This document shows positions 41,125-48,834 of a DNA stretch of 58,253 nucleotides, one piece after another. Each line of letters starts with the position of its first letter. Positions within the stretch are counted from its first letter, which is position 1. The notes under the pieces were generated by a model, which was not told the origin of the DNA, did no database searches, and was given only the letters and a program-made list of their open reading frames with translations. This DNA comes from Robinsoniella sp. (lineage in GTDB: Bacteria; Bacillota; Clostridia; Lachnospirales; Lachnospiraceae): assembly GCA_022788205.1 (NCBI GenBank), contig JALEVQ010000118.1, forward strand, positions 1 to 58,253, given 5' to 3'. The translations under genes were made by a program, and so were the position numbers.

Positions 41125-43020
41125 TCAGTTTCTGTAAGCTCGATATTTGCGAAATTCCTCATCATGGATCGCAGTCTCCAAATCTTTCTCCGATACTTTC
41201 CACTCTTTCTTAGCGCTGAACTGTTGCCTTGTCAAAGCATTATTCCACACTCTTTCGTATAAGTTTCTCACCATGCGCACATTTCCAAATTTTTTATCCT
41301 GATAAATTTTATCCGGGATACCCATAAAAAATGACCTTGCTTTTTCTTCAAAACGCTTACCATACTCAAAATCTTTCTGAACCATTTTCATAAAGATGGA
41401 AAATAATTCTTCACGCGCATAATTTGGGAAATGGACTGTGTGCGGAATCCGATCTCGAAGCCCCGGATTGGCCTCCAGCATTTTTTCAATCTCCTCCGAA
41501 TACCCCGCAAAAATCACCACCAGGTTATCGCGATGATTCTCCATCTCCGTCATCAACGTCAGCAATGCTTCTTTGCCGTAGTCGCCATGCTCTCCTTCTC
41601 CCTGGTACAGCGCGTATGCCTCATCGATAAACAGCACAGATCCATATGCATCTCGGCAGACTGCCATCGTTTTTGGAGCAGTCTCCCCGATATACCGCCC
41701 GCAAAGCTCACGCCCAGAAATCTCAATAAAGCTTCCTTTATTTAAAATTCCTTTTTCATAAAAAATTTTCCCCACGATACGCGCAATACTCGTCTTTCCC
41801 GTTCCAGGATTTCCGAGAAACTTCATGTGCATACACGGATACTCCAATTCCTTACCATGCTCCTTGCAGTATTTCCAATTTTCAGCCAGTGCAATAATCT
41901 CTCGCACTTTCCGTTTCACCTCGTACAGACCATCCAACTCATCGAGCATCTCCTCGCCCGTCTTTTCAAACTGCCCAATGCGGTCAGGGAGAATTTCTAT
42001 GATATCTGCACTCTGAATCACTTTATTATCCGCATTTGTCAAAAAACAATTCTTTGCCTTTGTGTAGATGACCTCATTCATAATTTTCTGAATCGTGTTG
42101 AATCCATAAAAATATCCGTCTTTCTTCTCCTCATTAATCTTCTCATCGATGACAGGCCAACTGTCCTGCGCCATCTCAAACCCATACTGCTTTACCTGTT
42201 CATCCAGATATTTTTTGTAATCCTCCTGAGAGAATGGGACAATCGAAATCTGCCTGATCACCATCAGATCCATCAGTCCTTTTCTCACACGCTCCAGGAT
42301 ATTCCTCTCCAAAAAGGGGACGCGAAAGACAAAAATATAATCTTCCTGCCACTGGTTCATCTGCCGCAAAAGCCGCTTGAATCGCAGCTCTGTCACATTT
42401 GCAATCCAGTCTGAAATGTCAATGGAGATAATTCCCTTCTTGCTCTCCTTGATCGCCTCCGCGCACGCATTGAGGGGAGCCGTGTCGAGAATGGAGGACG
42501 GCGCCTCCAGCTTCAGCTCCGTCACCCCCATTCCCTTCTCAAACAACCCCAGTGCCTCCAAAAGCCGCCACAACAGACGCAGATATGTGCTGAGTCCACA
42601 TCCGTCATTGACCGCAAACAGATAATTCTGCGCAAAATAAATCTTCATCAGGTTCATTTTCTTGATGCGGTCGGCGATTCCCACCAGCTCCTGCGTCAGC
42701 TCTTTAAACTCCACTGCTCCACTTAAATGGTCAATCTCTTTTTGAATCTCATTGAGCGGCTCATATTTTCCGATCACGATGCGCACATCATTCTTCTCTG
42801 CTTCCATCTGTGCGATGGTATCTTCCACAATATGACGGATCTCTTTTTCTTTTTTTTCTGTCTCCAGCAAAATTTTGCAGACCTTCTGATCGATCTCCAG
42901 TTTCTGGATCTCCCCAAGTTCATCGAGTTTCTCCCGTATCTCTGTGTGCGGAAGAATCCCCTCTTTTTTCGCGCGCTCCAAAAATTTTTGCCGAAATGAA
43001 ATTTCTACTCTTATTAACAT
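41125..43020 (-). CDS. Tandem AAA ATPase with degenerate first module and SpoVK/CbxX-like second module
   Basis: The 631-aa protein starts with a charged helical segment (1-120). Residues about 125-320 look like an AAA module with lost catalytic residues: the loop VNDGCGLSTYLRLL (137-150) stands in for Walker A without the Lys, and IISIDISDW (197-205) for Walker B. Residues about 360-631 form an intact CbxX/SpoVK-type AAA module: Walker A GNPGTGKT (403-410), Walker B LFIDEA (463-468), then EMENHRDNLVVIFAGY and the arginine-finger-type NPGLRDRI. The function is unknown. A remodelling ATPase with a regulatory dead domain is inferred. It follows a 94-aa gene by 33 nt. ATG after GAGGGGAGAAC. Confidence 0.82.
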   Translation of the reverse strand: MLIRVEISFRQKFLERAKKEGILPHTEIREKLDELGEIQKLEIDQKVCKILLETEKKEKEIRHIVEDTIAQMEAEKNDVRIVIGKYEPLNEIQKEIDHLSGAVEFKELTQELVGIADRIKKMNLMKIYFAQNYLFAVNDGCGLSTYLRLLWRLLEALGLFEKGMGVTELKLEAPSSILDTAPLNACAEAIKESKKGIISIDISDWIANVTELRFKRLLRQMNQWQEDYIFVFRVPFLERNILERVRKGLMDLMVIRQISIVPFSQEDYKKYLDEQVKQYGFEMAQDSWPVIDEKINEEKKDGYFYGFNTIQKIMNEVIYTKAKNCFLTNADNKVIQSADIIEILPDRIGQFEKTGEEMLDELDGLYEVKRKVREIIALAENWKYCKEHGKELEYPCMHMKFLGNPGTGKTSIARIVGKIFYEKGILNKGSFIEISGRELCGRYIGETAPKTMAVCRDAYGSVLFIDEAYALYQGEGEHGDYGKEALLTLMTEMENHRDNLVVIFAGYSEEIEKMLEANPGLRDRIPHTVHFPNYAREELFSIFMKMVQKDFEYGKRFEEKARSFFMGIPDKIYQDKKFGNVRMVRNLYERVWNNALTRQQFSAKKEWKVSEKDLETAIHDEEFRKYRAYRN

Positions 43021-43053
43021 GTTCTCCCCTCATTCTTCTGTTCTTTCCTGCCA

Positions 43054-43338
43054 CTATCGATATTTTACCTGATCCCAGACTGCCTTTTTTTCTTCATATT
43101 TTTCATTCATCCAGGCAACCGCCTGATCAATCCCCTCCGTTGAAAAAGAAAAGCGTGCCATTTCCTTTTCTTCCTCTGTCTGGTCATATGCCTTTGGTCC
43201 CTTCCAGATTTCTGCCAAAATCTCATTTTTCTCTTCTGTGCTGACCTTGCTGAGACGGTAGCGCATCCCACAGTAGCTTCCCTTAAAATCTGATTTTTTT
43301 AAAAATGGAATAGAAATCCATCCTTTTAAACTAATCAT
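43054..43338 (-). CDS. Small protein of unknown function
   Basis: The 94-aa product begins MISLKGWISIPFLKKSDFKGS and ends in a helical, charged segment (EGIDQAVAWMNEKYEEKKAVW). I do not recognise a family and see no signal peptide or membrane helix. The ATG at 43336-43338 overlaps the end of the alpha/beta-hydrolase gene by 8 nt and has AGAGG 6 nt upstream; a longer start at 43368 has none. It stands between a secreted hydrolase and the AAA ATPase and may be a partner of the latter. Confidence 0.7.
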   Translation of the reverse strand: MISLKGWISIPFLKKSDFKGSYCGMRYRLSKVSTEEKNEILAEIWKGPKAYDQTEEEKEMARFSFSTEGIDQAVAWMNEKYEEKKAVWDQVKYR

Positions 43339-44710
43339 TCTGCTCTGTTCCTCTTTCCTCAGACACAAATTCTGCTATCTGATCAATGACTTCCTGAGAT
43401 ACATGCTGTAGTTTCTCATAATCGGATGGACCGTTCTCTTTTTTTCCTTCCATAAATAAATGTGTCAGCCCTGGGAAAGAGACAAATTTGGCATTCTCTT
43501 TCTCTGCAAAAATCTTCTGCCACGATGTGAATTCCTCCATCGTCACCTGATAGTCCTCTTCACCCTGCAAAATTAGACATGGCTCTTCGATCTTCACAGC
43601 TTCCTGCGCGATATCATATGTCTCCAAATCTCTCCAATAGGTCACATATGCACCCATGATCACTTCCTCATCCCCATACTGGTCAAGATGGTGCAGTTTT
43701 TCCAACTCTGCGTCGATCCATTCTTTCTGCTGCTTTATGGCATCCGACGGACTTGCTTCCAGACCAAAAAGGAAATCATACTGTTCCTCCATCAGTTGTG
43801 CCATACCCTTTACCGGAGCAGCAAGAAAAAGATAGCCTGCTGCCTGACCTTCCTGAAGTTGATCATCAATTTGGGGGATCAGATAACCTCCGAGACTGTG
43901 CCCTGCGACAAAAATCTGATCCTTGTCAATCACATCGACGCTCCCGATCTGTTGCACCGCACACACTGCATCGTTCACTGTCTCTTCCTGAACCGTCAAC
44001 GTCTTGTCAGAGGCAAGTTCCTTCTGATAGACATAAGTTCTTTTGTCATAGCGATAGGAGGCGATGCCTTTCTGTGCCAACCCCTCTGCAATATCCTGAA
44101 ACGGTTTATTGCCCAAAAGTGTCTCGTCCCGATCATTTGGACCGGAACCATGAACTAAGATCACCAGAGGGAACGGTCCATCCCCTTCTGGAAGTGTCAG
44201 CGTACCTGGAAGCTCCATACCATCCCCGATGGAAAGAGAGATCTCCTGCTCTGTGAAGTTCGCTTCCTTCTCTGTCTCCGGTTCTGCCTCCTGATACTGT
44301 GCCGTCAAAACTCCAGCGATCTTTCCGTCAAGAAACGAAATTTGAAGGTTGATACTCTGTACCTCAAACTGACATGGCACACAGACAGTCAAGTATCCAT
44401 ATTGCTCGATCACAAACGGAGTCTTTGTCTCTTTCATTTCTCCCAGCAGCCTCATCAGACTCTGGTAGCTCTTTTCCAGACTTCCATCTTTGACAAGCGC
44501 ATCCATCTCTTCCGTGTAAGAAAACTGTGTCATCAATTCTTCATACGCCTGCTCCCCCAAAAGCTCCACGTATCTTTTTGCCGTTGCTTCCTCAGACTGC
44601 TCTTCCTGTTGCTGCTGTGGTGCACTTTCACTGGCATATCCTGTCGCTGTCACTGCAAAAGCGGCAAGAATCGCCGCACTGACCAAAATGTTCCTTTTCT
44701 GTTTTTTCAT
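43331..44710 (-). CDS. Exported alpha/beta hydrolase with N-terminal DUF3887-like domain
   Basis: The 459-aa product has a signal peptide (MKKQKRNILVSAAILAAFAVTATGYA) and a Gln/Glu-rich linker. A DUF3887-like domain follows (about 45-140: YVELLGEQAYEELMTQFS and later LQISFLDGKIAGV), then an alpha/beta hydrolase domain (about 150-450): oxyanion VHGSGPNDRDE, nucleophile GHSLGGYL, acid region LILQGEEDYQV, and His in PGLTHLFMEG. It is probably an extracytoplasmic esterase or peptidase; the substrate is unknown. Signal peptidase cleavage at YASE is likely; there is no lipobox. ATG after AGGGGGTATAAAA. Confidence 0.9.
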   Translation of the reverse strand: MKKQKRNILVSAAILAAFAVTATGYASESAPQQQQEEQSEEATAKRYVELLGEQAYEELMTQFSYTEEMDALVKDGSLEKSYQSLMRLLGEMKETKTPFVIEQYGYLTVCVPCQFEVQSINLQISFLDGKIAGVLTAQYQEAEPETEKEANFTEQEISLSIGDGMELPGTLTLPEGDGPFPLVILVHGSGPNDRDETLLGNKPFQDIAEGLAQKGIASYRYDKRTYVYQKELASDKTLTVQEETVNDAVCAVQQIGSVDVIDKDQIFVAGHSLGGYLIPQIDDQLQEGQAAGYLFLAAPVKGMAQLMEEQYDFLFGLEASPSDAIKQQKEWIDAELEKLHHLDQYGDEEVIMGAYVTYWRDLETYDIAQEAVKIEEPCLILQGEEDYQVTMEEFTSWQKIFAEKENAKFVSFPGLTHLFMEGKKENGPSDYEKLQHVSQEVIDQIAEFVSEERGTEQND

Positions 44711-44730
44711 TTTTATACCCCCTGTCCCTT

Positions 44731-45453
44731 TTATCCCTGAAATGGCTTTGTAAAAAATCCAGACGATGAGATCGGTTCCCCTCCCTCATATAAATGTCTT
44801 GTGTCACCGAGTACCTGACATCGGAAATATGCCTCCCCCGGATTGAGCTCCTCTGAGGCGAGAACTGTCACTGAGGTAGGAGCCACAAAAAATCCATGCC
44901 ACAGCACAGGTGCCGCCGCTCCAATCAGATGCCCTATGATTGCCAGCATCACGCCGAGATGGCAGAAAAACACAATCGTTTTGTCCTGGTCATCCTCCTC
45001 TGGATGTGTCCGCACATAATATGCGTCTTTTCGCTCATACCCATACTTGAGCAACAGTCCATCGATCCCCTCACAGATTGTCTGATATGCCTCCCGGACA
45101 GGGGCTGTCTTCATCAGATCTGCCTCCGTCCACAGATCCTTGTCGTAGTATGCCTCCTCTTTTGTCCAGTAGGATGGTTTCAGATCCCACGGCACTTTCA
45201 TGCGCCCTAAATCTTCCCGGAACACTTTCGCTGGGAACTCCTGAAGCCAGTCGTAAACCGTCGCCTCTCTCCCTAATTTTTCCAGAGAACATGATGCCGT
45301 CGCCTTTGCTCTGCCAAGCGGAGAGCAGTAGATATCCTCAATCTCCCACTTTCTCACGCGTTCTGCCAAAAGTTTTGCCTCTCTCCATCCTTTTTCTGTC
45401 AGGGAATCCTTCACATAATCTGGATCTCCATGACGTATGAAAATCATTCTCAT
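44731..45453 (-). CDS. Histidine phosphatase family protein
   Basis: The 240-aa protein has the phosphoglycerate mutase-like core: FIRHGDPDY near residue 5-13 with the catalytic His, DIYCSPLGRAKATA with the second Arg, and FFCHLGVMLAI with the second His. The substrate is unknown. The ATG at 45451-45453 has GAGGAGG 7 nt upstream; an in-frame start farther out (45492) has no site. It precedes the exported hydrolase gene by 20 nt, so one operon is likely. Confidence 0.9.
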   Translation of the reverse strand: MRMIFIRHGDPDYVKDSLTEKGWREAKLLAERVRKWEIEDIYCSPLGRAKATASCSLEKLGREATVYDWLQEFPAKVFREDLGRMKVPWDLKPSYWTKEEAYYDKDLWTEADLMKTAPVREAYQTICEGIDGLLLKYGYERKDAYYVRTHPEEDDQDKTIVFFCHLGVMLAIIGHLIGAAAPVLWHGFFVAPTSVTVLASEELNPGEAYFRCQVLGDTRHLYEGGEPISSSGFFTKPFQG

Positions 45454-45521
45454 CGCACTGCCTCCTCTATACCCATTTTTTGTACTCCGCACACATGAAG
45501 TGGGGAAACGCTGATTTTGTG

Positions 45522-46448
45522 TTAAATTCTTTCAAATTTTACCTTCTGATACAATTTTACCACTGTCATCTGATCAGCAAGATTTGTCCCTTCTGTTGTC
45601 ATCGCTGCTGATGAGACAGCCATCGCCAAGCGTATTCCCGCCTCAAAGCTGATTCCTTCCTCCCAGCCGCTCGCGAGTGCCCCCACCATTCCATCCCATG
45701 CACCGACTGCTGAGACAATCGGCACTTTCAATCCAGGACATCTCACGCAAAAATCGGGTGTCAAAAAGATTGCTCCCTTTCCTTCCTGTGTGATCGCGAC
45801 GAAACCGATCCCTGCTTCCACCAGCCTTGCGCCGAGAACAGCTGCTCTCTTTTCATCCCGAATTTCCTCCTCAAACAGATCTCCCAGCTCTTTTTGGCTG
45901 ATTCTCAAAAAATCCGGTCTTGCCTCCAGTCCCCAGTCCAGCAAATCCTGCTCGGTATCCAAAAAAACTTTCGCCCCTTTCTCATGTACCATCTCAATCG
46001 TCCGGGCGTAAAAATCAAGTGGAACGCCCTCCGGCACACTGCCAGAAAATACAAAGAGCGTCTCCTCATCTGCATACTGATCCAGCTTCAAAAACAGCTG
46101 TGCCAGTTCTTTGTGCGTCACGCGCGGTCCCGTCTCATTGAGTTCTGTCACACTTCCATCACTCTCAGTCACTTTGATGTTGATGCGAGTGTTGCCCTCG
46201 ATCGTCACAAAATCTGTCTCGATTCCCTGATCATGCATCATCTTCTCAATCATTTTTCCGCCTTTGCCCCCGATCAAACCAGTGGCAATGCTTTTCAGTC
46301 CCAGAGCCTTGATCGTCTTAGAAACATTGATCCCTTTTCCGCCAGCCTCTGTCTTTTTCCCTAAAATCCGATTTAATCCACCTTTTTCTAAATGATCCAG
46401 CAAAACGGTTCGATCCACCGCCGGATTCATCGTCACTGTCACGATCAT
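45522..46448 (-). CDS. PfkB-family sugar-phosphate kinase (1-phosphofructokinase / tagatose-6-phosphate kinase type)
   Basis: The 308-aa protein shows MIVTVTMNPAVDRTV and TEAGGKGINVSKTIKALG, the signature of FruK/LacC-type kinases, plus KVTESDGSVTELNETGP. The ATP/anion-hole motif is AVGAWDGMVGAL: the usual GAGD reads GAWD, keeping the catalytic Asp but replacing a Gly with Trp. No fru PTS or FruR gene is nearby, so its sugar is not known. It has a promoter at 46537-46565. ATG after GAGGAGGAACAT. Confidence 0.85.
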   Translation of the reverse strand: MIVTVTMNPAVDRTVLLDHLEKGGLNRILGKKTEAGGKGINVSKTIKALGLKSIATGLIGGKGGKMIEKMMHDQGIETDFVTIEGNTRINIKVTESDGSVTELNETGPRVTHKELAQLFLKLDQYADEETLFVFSGSVPEGVPLDFYARTIEMVHEKGAKVFLDTEQDLLDWGLEARPDFLRISQKELGDLFEEEIRDEKRAAVLGARLVEAGIGFVAITQEGKGAIFLTPDFCVRCPGLKVPIVSAVGAWDGMVGALASGWEEGISFEAGIRLAMAVSSAAMTTEGTNLADQMTVVKLYQKVKFERI

Positions 46449-46536
46449 ATGTTCCTCCTCTATCTATCAAGATGGTTTTGTCCTCATTGTACTACTTCCA
46501 CGCAGCGATTCTGCAACGCTTTTGCTGTCTCTCTAT

Positions 46537-46565
46537 AGTCTACCACACAGATTTCATTTTCTCAA
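46537..46565 (-). promoter_or_regulatory. Promoter of the PfkB-family kinase gene
   Basis: TTGAGA (46560-46565), 17 nt, TAGACT (46537-46542). The start site would be about 80 nt before the ATG. A weaker TTGCAG / TACAAT pair lies closer, with a 19-nt spacer. Confidence 0.5.
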
Positions 46566-46600
46566 TACTGTTGCGCAGCCATCAAAGACCGGTGACTGCA

Positions 46601-46679
46601 AAGAAAAAGACTGCCGCAAAATCATTCGCTGGCTTGAAATCTGCCATAAACCAGTCAAACTTTCCTTTTGCAACAATCC
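46601..46679 (-). terminator. azlD terminator, related to the dispersed hairpin family
   Basis: On the minus strand GATTGTTGCAAAA pairs with TTTTGCGGCAGTC (13 bp using several G-U pairs) across a 45-nt loop that holds its own CTGGTTT / AAGCCAG stem. TTTTTCTTT follows. The arm resembles GGCTGTCACAAAA of the other copies. Confidence 0.65.
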
Positions 46680-46687
46680 CTCTCCGT

Positions 46688-46999
46688 CTATAACCCTATC
46701 AACTGCACTATAAAAACTGCCGCACTTGCTCCGAGCGCAACAGTCAGCAAACTCTTTCCAAAATATGCAAGCCCGACTGCCACGGCACACCCGATCGCCG
46801 CGCTCGCAGTACTCCCTGTGCTGCCCAAAATTCCAGGAAATGTCATCGCAGCAAGAACTGCATACGGCACATAGTTCAAAAAGGACTTGACAAATGGATT
46901 TTCTATCTTTTTTCGGAAAATTGCCATCGGAAGCATGCGAATCAGATAGGTTGTGACTGCCATGATTGCAATGCTCCCTAAAATCTTTCCTGTACTCAT
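46688..46999 (-). CDS. azlD: AzlD-family branched-chain amino acid export subunit
   Basis: The 103-aa protein has about four hydrophobic helices and the AzlD pattern (TYLIRMLPMAIF near residue 17-28, FVKSFLNYVPYAVLAAMTFPGIL near 36-58). AzlCD pairs export branched-chain amino acids or their analogues. Its ATG overlaps the azlC stop by 4 nt, so the pair is coupled. ATG after GGAAGAAAGCGT. Confidence 0.93.
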   Translation of the reverse strand: MSTGKILGSIAIMAVTTYLIRMLPMAIFRKKIENPFVKSFLNYVPYAVLAAMTFPGILGSTGSTASAAIGCAVAVGLAYFGKSLLTVALGASAAVFIVQLIGL

Positions 47000-47715
47000 A
47001 CGCTTTCTTCCTCCTTATCCTCTTCCTTGACAGGAAACAGCCATGCGGCAATCGCACTGACAGCCAGTGTGATCACAATAATCCCCCATCCCCCCGTCAG
47101 GAAGGAAAAGCTCGGAACATATGTAAAGATGCAGCTCATCAAGATTGCAAGCGCCACAGTAAATAAAACCGCCTTGCTCTTTCGCGCCGGTGGAATAATG
47201 ATTGCGATAAACATTCCATACAGGGCGATTCCCAAAGCATTTGTGAGACTCTGAGGCATCAGAGACGTGATCGCTCCTCCGCACAATGTCCCCAACGTCC
47301 ATCCAAGTACTGGCGTACAGATCAGTCCCGCCATATAACATGCATTCAGAGCTTTCGGATACTGCATTCCCACTGCAAAAATCTCGTCCGTGATACCAAA
47401 CGATACTGCCAGACGCTGCTTCATGGTCATCTTTTCCTCCACCTTCTGAGAGATAGACAGCGACATCAGAAAATAGCGAATATTAATAATAAAAGTCGTC
47501 ATCATCAGTTCCACCGCACTGCCGCCCGAGAGGATCAGATTCAAACCTGCAAACTGTCCTGCGCTCGTCAGATTCGTCAGAGAAATCAAGACTGCCGCCC
47601 ATAGCGGAAGTCCCTGGATCACTGCCATCATTCCAAATGCAAAAGAGACAGAAAAATATCCCAGGCAAATCGGGATTCCATGGCGGATTCCCTGTAAAAA
47701 TTCTTCTTTTTTCAT
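46996..47715 (-). CDS. azlC: AzlC-family branched-chain amino acid exporter
   Basis: The 239-aa membrane protein has seven to eight hydrophobic helices. Motifs: GIRHGIPICLGYFSVSFAFGMMA, NLTSAGQFAGLNLI and INIRYFLMSLSISQ, followed by FGITDEIFAV; together these identify AzlC. The ATG at 47713-47715 is preferred; a TTG two codons upstream is possible and neither has a strong ribosome site. It follows metA by 37 nt with no terminator, so the three genes probably share a transcript. Export of branched-chain amino acids or methionine could fit. Confidence 0.92.
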   Translation of the reverse strand: MKKEEFLQGIRHGIPICLGYFSVSFAFGMMAVIQGLPLWAAVLISLTNLTSAGQFAGLNLILSGGSAVELMMTTFIINIRYFLMSLSISQKVEEKMTMKQRLAVSFGITDEIFAVGMQYPKALNACYMAGLICTPVLGWTLGTLCGGAITSLMPQSLTNALGIALYGMFIAIIIPPARKSKAVLFTVALAILMSCIFTYVPSFSFLTGGWGIIVITLAVSAIAAWLFPVKEEDKEEESV

Positions 47716-47752
47716 ACCCAACCGTTCTTTCTCATCTATGCCAGATTTCTTT

Positions 47753-48676
47753 TTATTTTTTGATTCTCTGATTCAGAGAATATGGTGTAATCTGGTAGAC
47801 ATAGTAATTGAGCCAGTTCGTGTAGAGATTATTCGCATGTGCTCTCCACATCAGCAGCGGTCGAGTCTGTGGATCATCCTGCGGGTAATAATTCTTCGGC
47901 ACATCAATCGGAAGTCCCTTGCCCAAGTCTCTCTTATACTCTCCGTCAAGTGTCACGCGGTCATACTCCGGATGACCCATGACAAAAATCTGGCGCCCAT
48001 CCTTTGTCATGGCGAGAAAAACACCTGCTTCCTCTGACTCTGCCAAGATAATCAGATCTTCACATGCCGCAATCGCATCCCTCGGCGTCTCTGTGTGTCT
48101 TGAATGCGGAGCCAGAAATATGTCATCAAATCCGCGTACAAGCGGATATTTTCGATTTTCCACTTTATGCCAGAACAATCCAAACATCTTCTTGTCCAGA
48201 GGTCTTTTCTGTATGCCGAAATGATAATACAGTCCTGCCTGTGCAGCCCAGCAAAGATGCATGGTGGACGTGACATTCGTCTTGCTCCATTCCATGATGT
48301 CTTTGAGTTCTTCCCAGTAATCAACCTCCTCAAACGGCATCTGCTCGACAGGAGCGCCCGTGATAATCAAACCGTCATATTCCTGATCCTTAATCTCATC
48401 GAAAGTGACGTAAAATTTGTTCAGATGGCTGGTCGATGTATTTTTCGACTCATGCGAGCAGACATGTAAGAATGTCACATCAACCTGAAGCGGTGTGTTA
48501 GAAAGTGAACGCAGCAGCTGAAGCTCTGTCTCTTCCTTGAGTGGCATCAAGTTTAAAATCACAATCTGAATCGCACGGATATCCTGATGCATGGCCCTTG
48601 TCTCATCCATCACAAAAATATTTTCTCTCTCCAGAATCTCTCGCGCCGGGAGATCTGCTTGTATCTTAATTGGCAT
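47753..48676 (-). CDS. metA: Homoserine O-acetyltransferase of the MetA type
   Basis: MetA acylates homoserine, the first committed step of methionine synthesis. The 307-aa protein shows the catalytic Cys142 in HLCWAAQAG, and the His/Glu pair in GHPEYDR. Position 111 is Glu ([13 protein letters not shown]); in characterised MetA enzymes Glu111 goes with acetyl-CoA and Gly111 with succinyl-CoA, so an acetyltransferase is predicted. The ATG at 48674-48676 gives the canonical [11 protein letters not shown] start, with AGAGG 9 nt upstream; an earlier ATG (48700) lacks support. No SAM riboswitch or T-box is recognisable in the short leader. Confidence 0.95.
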   Translation of the reverse strand: MPIKIQADLPAREILERENIFVMDETRAMHQDIRAIQIVILNLMPLKEETELQLLRSLSNTPLQVDVTFLHVCSHESKNTSTSHLNKFYVTFDEIKDQEYDGLIITGAPVEQMPFEEVDYWEELKDIMEWSKTNVTSTMHLCWAAQAGLYYHFGIQKRPLDKKMFGLFWHKVENRKYPLVRGFDDIFLAPHSRHTETPRDAIAACEDLIILAESEEAGVFLAMTKDGRQIFVMGHPEYDRVTLDGEYKRDLGKGLPIDVPKNYYPQDDPQTRPLLMWRAHANNLYTNWLNYYVYQITPYSLNQRIKK

Positions 48677-48765
48677 TTCAAAAAACCTCTTTTCTCTCAT
48701 TCGCTGTATCGATGCGCATTCACTTTCTGTTGCACTTCAGAAATTGTTCATACGCAAGTATCGAT

Positions 48766-48771
48766 ATTATA
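48766..48771 (-). promoter_or_regulatory. Extended -10 element of metA
   Basis: TGATATAAT on the minus strand gives a perfect -10 with the extended TG. The -35 (TTCCAT) is poor, as is usual for extended -10 promoters. It lies about 90 nt before the metA ATG. Confidence 0.55.
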
Positions 48772-48834
48772 TCATAATTACTTAACATATGGAAAGCATA
48801 AATTGCAGTCACATTTGTCTCGATGATACATACA

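Noticed and set aside
43054-43368. Frameshifted remnant of the preceding hydrolase gene
   Set aside because: The hydrolase gene is complete with normal C-terminal motifs, and the small frame has its own start and ribosome site, so it is kept as a separate gene.
48677-48834. SAM riboswitch or Met T-box upstream of metA
   Set aside because: The 158-nt gap is short and contains no recognisable riboswitch core, T-box motif or antiterminator; only an extended -10 promoter was found.
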